Source: Marinobacter nitratireducens (GTDB lineage Bacteria > Pseudomonadota > Gammaproteobacteria > Pseudomonadales > Oleiphilaceae). Taken from it: a DNA stretch of 64,000 nt. Each line of letters opens with the position of its first letter. Position 1 is the stretch's first letter. The notes beneath the pieces are model-generated. The model made no database searches. It was not told the origin of the DNA and saw only the letters and a list, made by a program, of their open reading frames with translations. The position numbers and the translations under genes were made by a program. Where the stretch lies: assembly GCF_000708045.1 (NCBI RefSeq), contig NZ_ANIE01000001.1, forward strand, positions 1 to 64,000, given 5' to 3'. This document shows positions 10,316 through 19,486 of this stretch, piece after piece.

Positions 10316-11752
10316 TCAGGCCAGCCGTTCGAGAACCTTGATCAGTCCCGGCTCCCATTCCTCAAGCGGCCGCCCCTGAACCTGAAGGCGTATATCCTCG
10401 ATCTGATGAGACGCCAGCGACGCCATTCCGGCGTCCTTCAGAAGGCGGGCATTGCTCAGCCGCCAGTAGAAGCGTTCCCTGGGTTCTTGAGCCTCGGAGA
10501 GCCCCTTCTCCATCAACTGCATGGCTTCATTCAGCGCCTGTTGAGTGAGCAGTTCCCGGGCCTGTTCATAGGCTGTATCCCAGGGATTGGCATCGGCCCC
10601 GCCGGCCTTACCCGTGCCTGGCGACGCCCATACCCAATCTGCGGCGTCCTCCCCCAGAAACGGCGTGCCGTCATTGAACGTGAGTTCCGGTACCTGCGGC
10701 AGGCGCTCGACAAACTCCCGCAGTGCCTCGCGAATGGCCTCGGCACAGTATTCGTGGCCGAGTGCCGAGGCAATGCGGGCGCTGAGCCAATGTCCATCGA
10801 GCCAGAATGGGCTGACAGACAAGCTCTGCTCCACCCGTTGCCAAAGGCTGAGATCCGGCGCTTTTTCCAAAGCCTCTCGATACTCCGCCACACGGTCAGC
10901 GCTGACGGCCGCCAGATCGGTCCGCTGACCATCCCGGGTGGGGGGTGCACTGGTGATGCCCAACCAGATGGCATAGCGTCGCATCCGATAACCCAGTGGG
11001 CTGTCGGGTTCACTGCCGGTCAGCATGTCAGCCACCTTCAGCAAACTCTGCCGGGTCGCCCGCTCATTGCCAGGGTCCAGTGTGAGCTGACCCAGTGATG
11101 CTGTGGGCGCGGGCCTCGGTTCCGTTTCCCTTGAGGTAGCGGAAGAGCTGTCCGTTTCGGCTGCTTGGGGCCCGGTGCCGCCGGCTCCCGATACCTCAAC
11201 CGTTTCGAGCTTCTCGATACTGCGCTTGATATCCAACAACAGCTCATCGGGAAGTTCCAGCCGTTCAGCCTGACCCACCAGCGTTGACAGAAGGCCCAGA
11301 CAGTAACTGCGTCCGTCCCCGGAGCCGCCATCAAAACTCAGACCATCCACGCCCTTCTCCGCGCGCTGGAGCATCTGGGTGAACAGCATCCTGCGTGCGC
11401 GCTTTCCTTTGTCCCCGGGATACGGCCAGGCCTGAGTCCACCAGCTATCCAGAACCCGGTGGAGCAGAAACAACGACAACGCAAACCGCTCGCCGTTGCC
11501 TCCGCGCTGAAGCGCCAAAAGCAGAAAGCCGAACACCTTGAGATGTTTACTCCGGTCCGAAAGCAGTTTGAGCGCCTCCGACTCCACTTTCGGCCAATCG
11601 ATCTCGTTGTGGGCAAGCGAGCCCACTTTCATGATCTCGTCTTCCAGGAACTCCAGCGTGGTGTCGTCTTCCAGGGCGTCCCCAACCCCGTGTTCGCCGG
11701 CAATCGGGTCCAGAACCTGTTCGGCGTAGGGATGCTGTTCTATGATCTGCAA
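10316..11752 (-). CDS. tssA: T6SS protein TssA (ImpA N-domain, VasJ-like)
   Basis: A 478-residue protein whose N-terminus carries the ImpA-type domain (DWPKVESEALKLLSDRSKHL near residue 55, then LRVFG/LLALQRGG-like helices) and whose C-terminal half has the VasJ-type tail (WLDGHWLSARIASALGH, FNDGTPFLGEDAADWV). TssA proteins guide baseplate priming and tail polymerisation. The start is TTG: AAGGAG lies seven bases upstream of it, and no better start exists nearby, so this is a ribosome-site-supported non-ATG start. A Ser/Thr/Pro-rich linker at about residues 190-220 separates the halves. It lies between tagO and tssM as in the V. cholerae main cluster. Confidence 0.92.
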   Translation of the reverse strand: MQIIEQHPYAEQVLDPIAGEHGVGDALEDDTTLEFLEDEIMKVGSLAHNEIDWPKVESEALKLLSDRSKHLKVFGFLLLALQRGGNGERFALSLFLLHRVLDSWWTQAWPYPGDKGKRARRMLFTQMLQRAEKGVDGLSFDGGSGDGRSYCLGLLSTLVGQAERLELPDELLLDIKRSIEKLETVEVSGAGGTGPQAAETDSSSATSRETEPRPAPTASLGQLTLDPGNERATRQSLLKVADMLTGSEPDSPLGYRMRRYAIWLGITSAPPTRDGQRTDLAAVSADRVAEYREALEKAPDLSLWQRVEQSLSVSPFWLDGHWLSARIASALGHEYCAEAIREALREFVERLPQVPELTFNDGTPFLGEDAADWVWASPGTGKAGGADANPWDTAYEQARELLTQQALNEAMQLMEKGLSEAQEPRERFYWRLSNARLLKDAGMASLASHQIEDIRLQVQGRPLEEWEPGLIKVLERLA

Positions 11753-11770
11753 AATCGGTCTCCTTTCCCG

Positions 11771-12418
11771 CTACCAGCCACACGCCGAACGCACAGGACG
11801 AATGGCGTCAGAAAATCCGGTCAGATCAAAGACCAGACCATCCAGTTCACTCTGCTGCGCATTGAATCGGACATCCGGTTCGGAAAGCATGGTTTTCACG
11901 GTTCGTATCGCCGGAAGCCCCCGACCACCGCTGACGACGTATCCGCCATCCCGTACCCGCCAGCTGGCCGCACCCTGAGTGCCGACAACCACCCGCACCC
12001 GCTCGGCATCAAGCGCCTGTGGCAACATCACCGACAGCTCGGTGATGTTGTTCTGGCATTGCAACACCAGCAACGGCCGGGGAGGCTTGGCCCCGAGCGC
12101 CGGCACGGTGACCAGCAATCCCGCAGCCCGCCCGGTATCCCGGTAGACGGCGGTGTCGTCCTGACTGGCCTGGGCAAACGCCTGACGCCACCGCTCAGGC
12201 TGGTTCGAGCGGGGGATTGTCATGGCTGATGGCGCCAGCAATGGCGTGCCGAAAACCCGATCAAAGCAGGCCAGGCGGGCCAGCCTGTCCGCTTTCTGCA
12301 CACAGGCATGGGCTTCCTCAAGCTGGCCAGCCAACGCTGGGAATGCAAAAGCCAGCGTAAGAAAAGGCGAGATCAGCAAATGACGCACCATGACTCTTAT
12401 CACTGTCATCTCTCTCAT
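11771..12418 (-). CDS. tagO: T6SS-associated protein TagO/VasI (VC_A0118 family)
   Basis: About 215 residues with an N-terminal signal sequence (hydrophobic HLLISPFLTLAFAFPALA, probable cleavage after Ala) and a mature start with the cysteine pair CVQKADRLARLACFD that marks the VC_A0118 (VasI) family. The rest is a beta-rich domain with paired residues around LLVLQCQNNIT. The function is not well defined; it is a periplasmic accessory of T6SS clusters of this type. The start codon ATG at 12418 overlaps the vasH stop by one base (TGATG), suggesting translational coupling; ATGs at 12409 and 12391 would also keep the signal sequence. Confidence 0.85.
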   Translation of the reverse strand: MREMTVIRVMVRHLLISPFLTLAFAFPALAGQLEEAHACVQKADRLARLACFDRVFGTPLLAPSAMTIPRSNQPERWRQAFAQASQDDTAVYRDTGRAAGLLVTVPALGAKPPRPLLVLQCQNNITELSVMLPQALDAERVRVVVGTQGAASWRVRDGGYVVSGGRGLPAIRTVKTMLSEPDVRFNAQQSELDGLVFDLTGFSDAIRPVRSACGW

Positions 12419-13989
12419 CACTCGGACACCTGATACTTGAGGCACTTGTGAGCCAGGGTCCGCTTGGGCAATCCCAGACTCTCTGCGGCCTGGGCCCGAT
12501 TGCCACCATACTGCTGAAGACGTTCCCGAATGACCGCCGCTTCAAACGCCTGGGCCGCCGCTTTCAGGTCCCGTATATCGTTGGACGTCGGCACGCCGGT
12601 CAGGGCTTTGGGTTCTACTTCGGCAGCCACACCTGCATCCGCTACATTGAACGGATCTTCCAACCTGAGAAGTTCCGGCTGGATGTCATCCCCCACTGGA
12701 GTCTGCAAGCAGGCCAGTTCGATCACATTGCGTAACTCCCGAACATTGCCCGGGAAATCGTACCGGGCCAGTGAGTGCAACGCGTGGCTGCTGATGCCTT
12801 GCGGCCCGCCACCTTCCCGCTCTGTGTACAAGCGGATGAAGTGCCGGCTCAACGCTTCCAGATCCTCCGGGCGTTCCCGCAGCGGCATGATGCGCAGCGG
12901 GAACTGGCTTAACCGGTAGAACAGATCCCGGCGGAACCGCCCGTTTTCAATGCCCTGTTGCAGCGGCTGGTGCGTCGCGGCAACCAGACGGAAGTCGGAA
13001 TGTTGCTCCTGGCTGGCACCAAGAGGACGGAATTGCCGGCTTTCCAACACTCGCAGCAGTTTGGACTGCAATGCCATTGGCATGTCACCGATTTCGTCCA
13101 GGAACAGGGTGCCGCCATTGGCCTGGGCCAGCAGGCCTTCCTTGTTCTGATCAGCACCGGAAAACGCACCTTTGGTATGGCCAAACAGTTCGCTTTCCAG
13201 CAACGTATCCGGGATCGCTGCGCAATTGACGATAATCAGGGGCCCACCGGAACGCTCGGACATGTCATGGATGCCCCTGGCGACAACATCCTTGCCACAG
13301 CCAGTCTCGCCCTGGACCAGCACCGACAGCTGACTGCTGGCAGCGCGAACGATCTGGGCCCGAAGCTGGTTCATCGCGAGGGAGTTGCCAACCAGGGTTC
13401 TCGACAGCTGTTCGCTTCGCTGTCTCAAGGTTTCGCTGTCATTCAGTTGATCCAGGGAGCGTTTGAGCAAACGCCGTTGCCAGCCTTCATCACGGCTTTG
13501 CAACCGGGCAACCCATTGCAGAGTCAGCAGTTCTTTCAGCCCGCGATACAATGGCTGGCCGACAATGCCGTCCCAGTCACCACCGTCCCGGCACATCACC
13601 AGGATTCCGAGCGTTCTGCCATCGGCTCCTGTCAGCGGTTCCAGCCAGAGCGAACGTGGCCGGTCGCTGGCTTCGAACATGGCCTGGAATCCGGGATGAT
13701 CCAGTCGGTAGCTTGCTGCACGGGTCAGTTCCCGGGGTTGTCCGGTTTGCAGGATATGGCTGAACGGATGGCTGAAATCACTGCAATCGAACTCGCCCTG
13801 ATCCGCCAGATCGCTGCAATGCAGGAGACGACCGCTCAGGTCCAGTTCCAGTGCCCAGCAGCGAGTCAGCCCGAAGGCAGTCTCCAGTTGTTTTGTAGCG
13901 GTGCGCAGCAGGTCTGGCAGCGTTTGCTGCTGTACCATGGCAACCGCCAGCTCTATACCGGTGTGCAGTTCCATCTGCATCCGTCCCAT
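12418..13989 (-). CDS. vasH: Sigma-54-dependent T6SS activator VasH
   Basis: About 523 residues. An N-terminal GAF-like sensor region (about 20-180) is followed by a sigma-54 AAA+ domain (about 215-440) with Walker A GETGCGKD, the GAFSGA loop at 274-279, and GGTLFLDEIGDM. A C-terminal Fis-type helix-turn-helix contains GNRAQAAESLGLPKRTL. VasH of V. cholerae activates hcp/vgrG operons with RpoN. The loop has Ser where most activators have Thr (GAFTGA). The ATG at 13989 is chosen because GAGGA lies seven bases before it; the in-frame extension to 14130 only translates the intergenic hairpin. The gene is encoded within the operon that it may control or serve. Confidence 0.93.
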   Translation of the reverse strand: MGRMQMELHTGIELAVAMVQQQTLPDLLRTATKQLETAFGLTRCWALELDLSGRLLHCSDLADQGEFDCSDFSHPFSHILQTGQPRELTRAASYRLDHPGFQAMFEASDRPRSLWLEPLTGADGRTLGILVMCRDGGDWDGIVGQPLYRGLKELLTLQWVARLQSRDEGWQRRLLKRSLDQLNDSETLRQRSEQLSRTLVGNSLAMNQLRAQIVRAASSQLSVLVQGETGCGKDVVARGIHDMSERSGGPLIIVNCAAIPDTLLESELFGHTKGAFSGADQNKEGLLAQANGGTLFLDEIGDMPMALQSKLLRVLESRQFRPLGASQEQHSDFRLVAATHQPLQQGIENGRFRRDLFYRLSQFPLRIMPLRERPEDLEALSRHFIRLYTEREGGGPQGISSHALHSLARYDFPGNVRELRNVIELACLQTPVGDDIQPELLRLEDPFNVADAGVAAEVEPKALTGVPTSNDIRDLKAAAQAFEAAVIRERLQQYGGNRAQAAESLGLPKRTLAHKCLKYQVSE

Positions 13990-14031
13990 CGTCATATCCT
14001 CGTCTAATGCAACGTGCCTGCCCGCGTGCGC

Positions 14032-14126
14032 TGCCGTTCCTTTGCCCGAAACACGCTCTAAATACATCCGTGTACGCTCGGCTCCGCCATCCATGGCTCC
14101 GCACGGTTTCGTGCAAAGGAACGGCA
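14032..14126. repeat. Long hairpin repeat, conserved-loop family, copy A (clpV/vasH gap)
   Basis: Two 21-base arms (14032-14052 and 14106-14126) are complementary with one mismatch and enclose a 53-base loop. The loop contains ACGCTC, CATCC, CGCT and the block CGCCATCCATGGCTCCGCAC, which is repeated exactly in the copy at 23583-23634. The arm sequences of the two copies differ completely, but each pairs with itself. This is the pattern of an intergenic structured repeat. No coding function is supported. Confidence 0.75.
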
Positions 14127-14148
14127 TCACACGCTACTCTGGTGTTGC

Positions 14149-16767
14149 CTACACCACGGTTCCTGTAAAGCGGCTCTCTTGTACGCTCAGGGTCACTTTT
14201 CCCACAGGCTCTTTTGCCGCCAGCTTCTCCAGCAACGCCAGCGACACCGGTGGCAGCAATTCCCCTTCAATGATGGATTCGAGCATTCGCGCGCCGTTTT
14301 CGCTTCGGTGTGCCCGCGAGCGGATGGCTTCCACCAGGCCCTGCTCCAGAATCACTTCGGTCTGGTAACGCTCGCGGATCTGGGCCGCCAGGCGTTCGAG
14401 TTTGTCGCCGATAATCCGGTTCAGGGTTTCGTCTCCGAGCGGCAGGTACGGCACCACTTCCATCCGGGCCAGTAGCGCCGGCTTGAAGAATTGCGAGAGT
14501 TCGGGATAAAGCCCTGCGTCGATAGTTTCAGGCTGCTCAGCGTGATCGACGATGACCTGGTAGCCCAGGTTGGAGGTCAGGAAGAACACGACGTTCTTGC
14601 AGTCGATCAGCCGGCCTTCGCCGTCGGCGAGTTCGCCCTTGTCGAAGGCCTGGTAGAACAGGTTGAGCACTTCCGGGTGGGCCTTTTCCACCTCGTCCAG
14701 CAGCACCACGGAATAGGGCTTCTGGCGGATGGCCTCGGTGAGGATACCGCCCTCGCCAAAGCCGACGTAGCCGGGGGGAGAACCGATCAGCCGGGATACC
14801 GTGTGCTTTTCCTGGTATTCGGACATGTTGATGGTGGTCAGGAACTGCCGCCCGCCGTAGAGCAGTTCTGCCAGCTGAACCACGGTCTCGGTTTTGCCGA
14901 CACCACTGGGGCCCACCAGTAGGAAGGCCCCCATGGGTCTGCCGGGACGACGCAGGTCGGCGCGGGCGGTCAGCAAATGCTGATGCAGGCAATTGATGGC
15001 GGTGTCCTGCCCTTTAATATGGGATTGCAGGTAGTCCGGCAGGTGAGTGATTCTTTCGAGTTCGTCGGCGGTCATTCGATTGACGGGAATGCCGGTCCAG
15101 TCAGCAATCACTTCGGCCACCTGACGCGCATCCACACGGGCATGAACCAGGGGTTCCTCTGCCTGTAGCGTCGCCAGCTCCTGCTCAATGGCTGCGGCCT
15201 GTTGGCTCAGCGCCGGTGTTTCTTCATCCGCCTGATCATCCTCAGGCTCATCATTGCCTGATGACAACAGACGTTGTCGAATATCAATCAGCTTCGCGAC
15301 CAGATCACGCTGTTCGTTCCAGCTCTGTTCCAGCTCCGTTGCCTCACTTTCCAGCTCGGACTTTCGGCTTTCAAGGGCGGCCTCTCGTTCGCCGTCCACG
15401 GTTTGCCCGAGTGTATGCTCCCGTTGATGGAGTTCCTGTTCCATCGCCAGCTGGTGGATCTCGTTCCTTACGTGGCTCAGCCGACGCGGCGGCGTGCTCA
15501 GGTTCAGGCTGACCCGGGCACAGGCGGTATCCAGCACATCGATGGCCTTGTCCGGCAGCTGACGGCCTGCCAGGTAACGAGCGGACATTTCCGAGGCCGC
15601 TTTCAGTGCGCTATCGGCAATCAGTACGTTGTGGGATGTTTCATACACGGTTCTCAGGCCCCGCAGGATATGAACCGCCTCCCGGGGGCTGGGTTCGTCC
15701 AGGGCCACCGGCTGAAAACGGCGGCTCAGGGCCGGGTCTTTCTCAAAGTACTTTTTGTATTCCCGCCAGGTGGTTGCGGCAATTGTCCGCAGCTCGCCGC
15801 GCGCCAGTGCGGGTTTGAGCAGGTTGGCTGCATCAGAACCGCCCTCGCTGTTGCCGGCTCCGATGAGTGTATGGGCCTCGTCGATGAACAGGATAATCGG
15901 CGTCGGCGATCCTTTGACGGCTTCGATCACACCTTTCAGCCGCTTCTCGAATTCCCCTTTGACCGAGGCACCAGCCTGGAGCGCGCCCATATCCAGGGTC
16001 CAGAGTTCAACGTTGCGCAGGCGCTCGGGTACCTCCCCGGCCACAATTCGCAGCGCCAGTCCCTCAACCACGGCACTCTTACCCACGCCAGCATCACCCA
16101 CCACAATCGGGTTGTTTTTGCGGCGGCGGCAGAGGATATCGATCATTTGGTCGATTTCTTCATCCCGGCAAACAACCGGGTCCAGTTTCTGTTCCCGGGC
16201 CAGCCGGGTGAAATCCGTGGCATAACGTTGCAGGGGGTCCATATCCGCTGCGGCAGCCTTCGAATCTGCATCCGCCTTCCCCAGCTCCGGGCGCTCGACG
16301 GACCCCTCGGTGCAGCGGTCGTAATGGCGGCGAATCTGTTCCCGGTTGATGTCGCCCAGCAACTGGCTGGCCGCGGGCATCAGATAGCGGTCCGAATTCA
16401 TCAGCAGGGCAAGAAAAATGCTCCCCGACCGGAGTTCCTGATGCTGTAGTTCTGTCGAAGCCAGCAACCAGGCATCCTGGAGCAGTTCAACCAGCAGCGG
16501 CGAGAACGAGGGATAAGGCTCGGCGCTTTGCCGTTCACCGGTCAGGCTGTCGCCGAGCAGAGCCTGGACGGCCTGCGGATCAATGTCGCTGTGATCAAGA
16601 ATCTGGCGCACATCCGAAAACGGTGTCTCCAGCAGTTTGAAGATCAGATGTGCCGGCGTAATTTCCGCACCCTGACGGCTGATACAGAGAGCCGCCGAGG
16701 ATTCCATTCCCTCGCGGCAGATGTCATTCAGGCGCCCGATGAGCGCCGGCAGTTCAACCCGAATCAC
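14149..16767 (-). CDS. clpV: T6SS ATPase ClpV (TssH)
   Basis: An 872-residue AAA+ unfoldase that disassembles the contracted TssB/TssC sheath. The N-terminal domain (about 1-150) is of the ClpV type, binding TssC. The first AAA domain has Walker A VVGDAGVGKSAVVEG and Walker B LFIDEAHTL; the middle region is charged and coiled; the second AAA domain has LLVGPSGVGKTET and LLDEVEKAHPEV. The GTG at 16767 is preferred (AAGGA eight bases upstream, giving the common MIRVELP start) over a TTG two codons earlier. It starts 11 bases after the tssL stop. A 159-base gap containing hairpin copy A separates its end from vasH. Confidence 0.96.
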   Translation of the reverse strand: MIRVELPALIGRLNDICREGMESSAALCISRQGAEITPAHLIFKLLETPFSDVRQILDHSDIDPQAVQALLGDSLTGERQSAEPYPSFSPLLVELLQDAWLLASTELQHQELRSGSIFLALLMNSDRYLMPAASQLLGDINREQIRRHYDRCTEGSVERPELGKADADSKAAAADMDPLQRYATDFTRLAREQKLDPVVCRDEEIDQMIDILCRRRKNNPIVVGDAGVGKSAVVEGLALRIVAGEVPERLRNVELWTLDMGALQAGASVKGEFEKRLKGVIEAVKGSPTPIILFIDEAHTLIGAGNSEGGSDAANLLKPALARGELRTIAATTWREYKKYFEKDPALSRRFQPVALDEPSPREAVHILRGLRTVYETSHNVLIADSALKAASEMSARYLAGRQLPDKAIDVLDTACARVSLNLSTPPRRLSHVRNEIHQLAMEQELHQREHTLGQTVDGEREAALESRKSELESEATELEQSWNEQRDLVAKLIDIRQRLLSSGNDEPEDDQADEETPALSQQAAAIEQELATLQAEEPLVHARVDARQVAEVIADWTGIPVNRMTADELERITHLPDYLQSHIKGQDTAINCLHQHLLTARADLRRPGRPMGAFLLVGPSGVGKTETVVQLAELLYGGRQFLTTINMSEYQEKHTVSRLIGSPPGYVGFGEGGILTEAIRQKPYSVVLLDEVEKAHPEVLNLFYQAFDKGELADGEGRLIDCKNVVFFLTSNLGYQVIVDHAEQPETIDAGLYPELSQFFKPALLARMEVVPYLPLGDETLNRIIGDKLERLAAQIRERYQTEVILEQGLVEAIRSRAHRSENGARMLESIIEGELLPPVSLALLEKLAAKEPVGKVTLSVQESRFTGTVV

Positions 16768-16778
16768 TGTCAATATCC

Positions 16779-17615
16779 TTATTTCGGTAGTTGGTCGAGC
16801 ACGCTGAGCACATCCCTGATGCGTTCATCCAGCGCCACTCGATAGAGTGTGAAAACACCAGCCATGGCGATCACAAACAGCCCGGCAATGCCCCACATCG
16901 GGAGACCACTGCGCAGTCGGTTTCGCGCTGGCATCACATTTTCCATCGCATCCGGCAGCGCCGGGCGCTCGAGGTCGTCTTCCGGACCGCCGGAGGTTTC
17001 ATAGAGGGTTTCGTAGAGGCCTCGGACGATCTGGTCATACTCTTCACGGCCGTTTTCCATGACCTTGTAGCGGCCCTCGAAACCCAGGGACAGACACAGA
17101 TAGATAAAGGCCAGCATCTCCCGGTAATGGGCCGGTTCCTGCTCCATGCGTGCGAGGATAGCGAAGACCTTTTCCCCACCCCAGGTCTCGTTATGGAATC
17201 GAGACAGCAGCGAGTGCTGGGACCAGACGCTGTGCGCCCCCCAGTCGGTACCGAGGACCGCCTCATCAATGAACGCGCAGAGCACATAGCGATAGGCAAC
17301 AACCGTCGGACGCTCATAGCCCTGCTCAATCAGCTCCCTATCGACGCCCGCCACGTCATCCACCACCTGCTGATACAGGCTTTCCACGTCCCGGAAGGCC
17401 GCCAGCCGACGCACCCGGATTACCAATCCGAGCAGCGGCGTGGCCGCATCAATCAGTCGGTTGTTCTCGAGCCCCCGCAACTGGAATTGCGGGTCGTCAA
17501 AACCGACCTCCCCACTTGCTTGCTGCCCATCCTGGTTGGCAAACAACAACTCGCTGAATTCACCGCTGCTGCTGGCCTCACTATCCGGTAAGTCCATTAC
17601 TGCTGCGTCCTTCAT
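16779..17615 (-). CDS. tssL: T6SS inner-membrane protein TssL (DotU)
   Basis: A 278-residue DotU-family protein. The cytoplasmic domain carries the conserved patterns YVLCAFIDEAVLGTDWG and LLSRFHNETWGGEKVF, then YLCLSLGFEGRY. A single membrane segment lies near the C-terminus (about 242-262), with a short tail of 16 residues, so there is no peptidoglycan-binding OmpA domain. TssL, TssM and TssJ form the membrane complex. It starts three bases after the tssK stop. Confidence 0.95.
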   Translation of the reverse strand: MKDAAVMDLPDSEASSSGEFSELLFANQDGQQASGEVGFDDPQFQLRGLENNRLIDAATPLLGLVIRVRRLAAFRDVESLYQQVVDDVAGVDRELIEQGYERPTVVAYRYVLCAFIDEAVLGTDWGAHSVWSQHSLLSRFHNETWGGEKVFAILARMEQEPAHYREMLAFIYLCLSLGFEGRYKVMENGREEYDQIVRGLYETLYETSGGPEDDLERPALPDAMENVMPARNRLRSGLPMWGIAGLFVIAMAGVFTLYRVALDERIRDVLSVLDQLPK

Positions 17616-17618
17616 GAC

Positions 17619-18953
17619 CTAGCTCCTGATTGCCCAGAACTGCATTTCCATGCCCGGGAAACTGCCTGCCACGTGGAAGGCAAAGCCACTGGCGTTCTCC
17701 AGCATCTGCCAGGCCTGGCTCTGATCGTCCAGCCGGAAGTAGACGAAGCCGGCATGGTATGGCAACTGCCGGGGCGCCACCGGCAGTGCCGACAGTGGAA
17801 TACCCGGAAGCTGAAGACTGATGAGATCGCGGATTTTCTCGACCGACGCCACCTTGCACTGCTGGGTGAACTGTTTGCGGAGGTCGTCCAGCGGCATGTC
17901 GGCTTTCACCGCGAGAATGAACTCGGCGCTCTGCAGTAACTGGACATCCTGCACCGGCGCGACCGTCAGACCGTACTGGCGTTGCTGTAACTGAATGGCG
18001 AGGGCACGGGGCTCCAGCACGGTACTGAGGGATTGCCTCAGCACCTGCATCAGGGGGCTGAAACAGGCTTCCGGCAGGTCGTGATCGTAGGCCGTGTGCT
18101 CCTGAGGCAGCCGCGATTCGTCGGTAAACGTCACCAACTCGCCACACAATTCCAACAGCGCCTCGAACAAGCGTTCCGGGTGCAGTTGTCGCAATCGCGC
18201 CAGGTGCATGAATCTGGGATGACTCCGGTTAAGCATCTGCAACAGCATGAAATCCGACACATCCGCTACACCGGCCTGCCCGGGGGCACCGACGCGATCG
18301 GCGAGGTTCCGCGCCCGTTCCCGCATCAATCCCGCCATCTCGCCGACAAACCGCTGAAGTCTGGGCGCCGCCCGAACGCTGAGCATGGTCGGTATGAAGT
18401 TTGGATCCATGACCAGGCTACCGTCCGGCCGCTTCTCCAGGATTCGGCCAATCGCCAGAGCGGCATAGGCGCTGCGGTCTTCCTGCTCCAGCATCAACCG
18501 TGGTGCCACCCGGGCGACATCAATGTTGTGGGCATCGCCATCAATCGAGTGCAAATCCCGAACCTCGGTGCTTTGAGCCCTGAACCGTCCTGTAACCGAA
18601 CCCTCTGGCCACTCAACTTCGGACAGGTTGTCACTGCCCAGGGGCAAGGCCAGGTAGACCACCTGGTTGGCCACCGACGCATCGCTGATCTCCAGCGGTT
18701 CGGGCATCACATCATCCTGAGGCAGGTTGAAGCGGGTACCATCCGGGAATAGTCCGGCTCCGCGGACCAGCCCCACCCGGCCAAAACTGAGATATTCCGC
18801 ATTCAGTTCCAGATCACTGAAGCCATAGAGGTAATCCGATACCGCCAGGGCGCGCTCATTGATCTGGTGCTCAAGATATCGTTGCTGCTGCTGGAAGTGC
18901 TGGGGTTTGATAAACAGCCCGTCACTCCAGACCACACGGTTGGTGACTGTCAT
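17619..18953 (-). CDS. tssK: T6SS baseplate protein TssK
   Basis: A 444-residue TssK. The N-terminus has VVWSDGLFIKPQHFQQQQRYLE, the most recognisable pattern of the family, and the C-terminus ends in a domain with YFRLD and a FAFHVAGSFPGM stretch that links to the membrane complex. TssK trimers connect the TssE/F/G wedge to TssL and TssM. The start ATG overlaps the tssJ stop by one base (TGATG), so translation is probably coupled. Confidence 0.96.
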   Translation of the reverse strand: MTVTNRVVWSDGLFIKPQHFQQQQRYLEHQINERALAVSDYLYGFSDLELNAEYLSFGRVGLVRGAGLFPDGTRFNLPQDDVMPEPLEISDASVANQVVYLALPLGSDNLSEVEWPEGSVTGRFRAQSTEVRDLHSIDGDAHNIDVARVAPRLMLEQEDRSAYAALAIGRILEKRPDGSLVMDPNFIPTMLSVRAAPRLQRFVGEMAGLMRERARNLADRVGAPGQAGVADVSDFMLLQMLNRSHPRFMHLARLRQLHPERLFEALLELCGELVTFTDESRLPQEHTAYDHDLPEACFSPLMQVLRQSLSTVLEPRALAIQLQQRQYGLTVAPVQDVQLLQSAEFILAVKADMPLDDLRKQFTQQCKVASVEKIRDLISLQLPGIPLSALPVAPRQLPYHAGFVYFRLDDQSQAWQMLENASGFAFHVAGSFPGMEMQFWAIRS

Positions 18954-19486
18954 CAGGATTCATCCGAGCGCTTGAGTTGAACTTCCCGCTCACGCAGGTT
19001 GACCAGCAGGTGATAGCGTCCGCCGATGGGATCCACCTTCACCACTTTCTTCCATTGGGAAAGATTGGGATACGCGTAGAAGGCGATGATGCCGACAAAG
19101 CGCGTGTCCTCACTGATCTCGAACGGCTCGACGAATTTGAACTGGCCTGGAACCAGGGAATAGTCGCTGTGGTCGACGTAGTTCTGGCCCAGAGAATCCT
19201 CCAGGTTGTTGAGCAGGGAATCGAAATCTCCGGCCATCAGCAGAGAGCTGTCCCGCATCTCGATAATCTGGAAGGCAATGGGTGTCGGCGCCAGGGACTC
19301 GTTGGGATTCACATCGGGTTCGGCAACCATGGTCAGGTCCACCCGACTGGGCAGATCTTCCGGGTAGCCCACGGGGATGTCCGGGTCCCAGAGCACCTTG
19401 GCGGTCTTGGTGACCGCGTTATAGGGTGTGCTGCATCCGGCAAGCACAATCACGATGGCCAGCAAACTCCATTTGCAGGTCTTCAC
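18953..19486 (-). CDS. tssJ: T6SS outer-membrane lipoprotein TssJ
   Basis: A 177-residue lipoprotein: short basic start, hydrophobic SLLAIVIVLAGC with lipobox Cys at residue 18, then the mature domain with a DINPNE-like loop (DVNPNESLAPTPI) and FQIIEMRDSSLLM. TssJ anchors the TssM periplasmic domain to the outer membrane. The GTG at 19486 overlaps the fha stop (GTGA) and has GGGAGA upstream. Longer in-frame starts exist, but they would put 44 non-signal residues before the signal peptide. Confidence 0.94.
   Translation of the reverse strand: MKTCKWSLLAIVIVLAGCSTPYNAVTKTAKVLWDPDIPVGYPEDLPSRVDLTMVAEPDVNPNESLAPTPIAFQIIEMRDSSLLMAGDFDSLLNNLEDSLGQNYVDHSDYSLVPGQFKFVEPFEISEDTRFVGIIAFYAYPNLSQWKKVVKVDPIGGRYHLLVNLREREVQLKRSDES

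Noticed and set aside
13990..14130. N-terminal extension of VasH
   Set aside because: The extra codons run through hairpin copy A and lack a ribosome site, while ATG at 13989 has GAGGA at good distance.
15274..16449. 391-codon plus-strand frame opposite clpV
   Set aside because: Shadow of clpV; conserved AAA motifs are on the minus strand.
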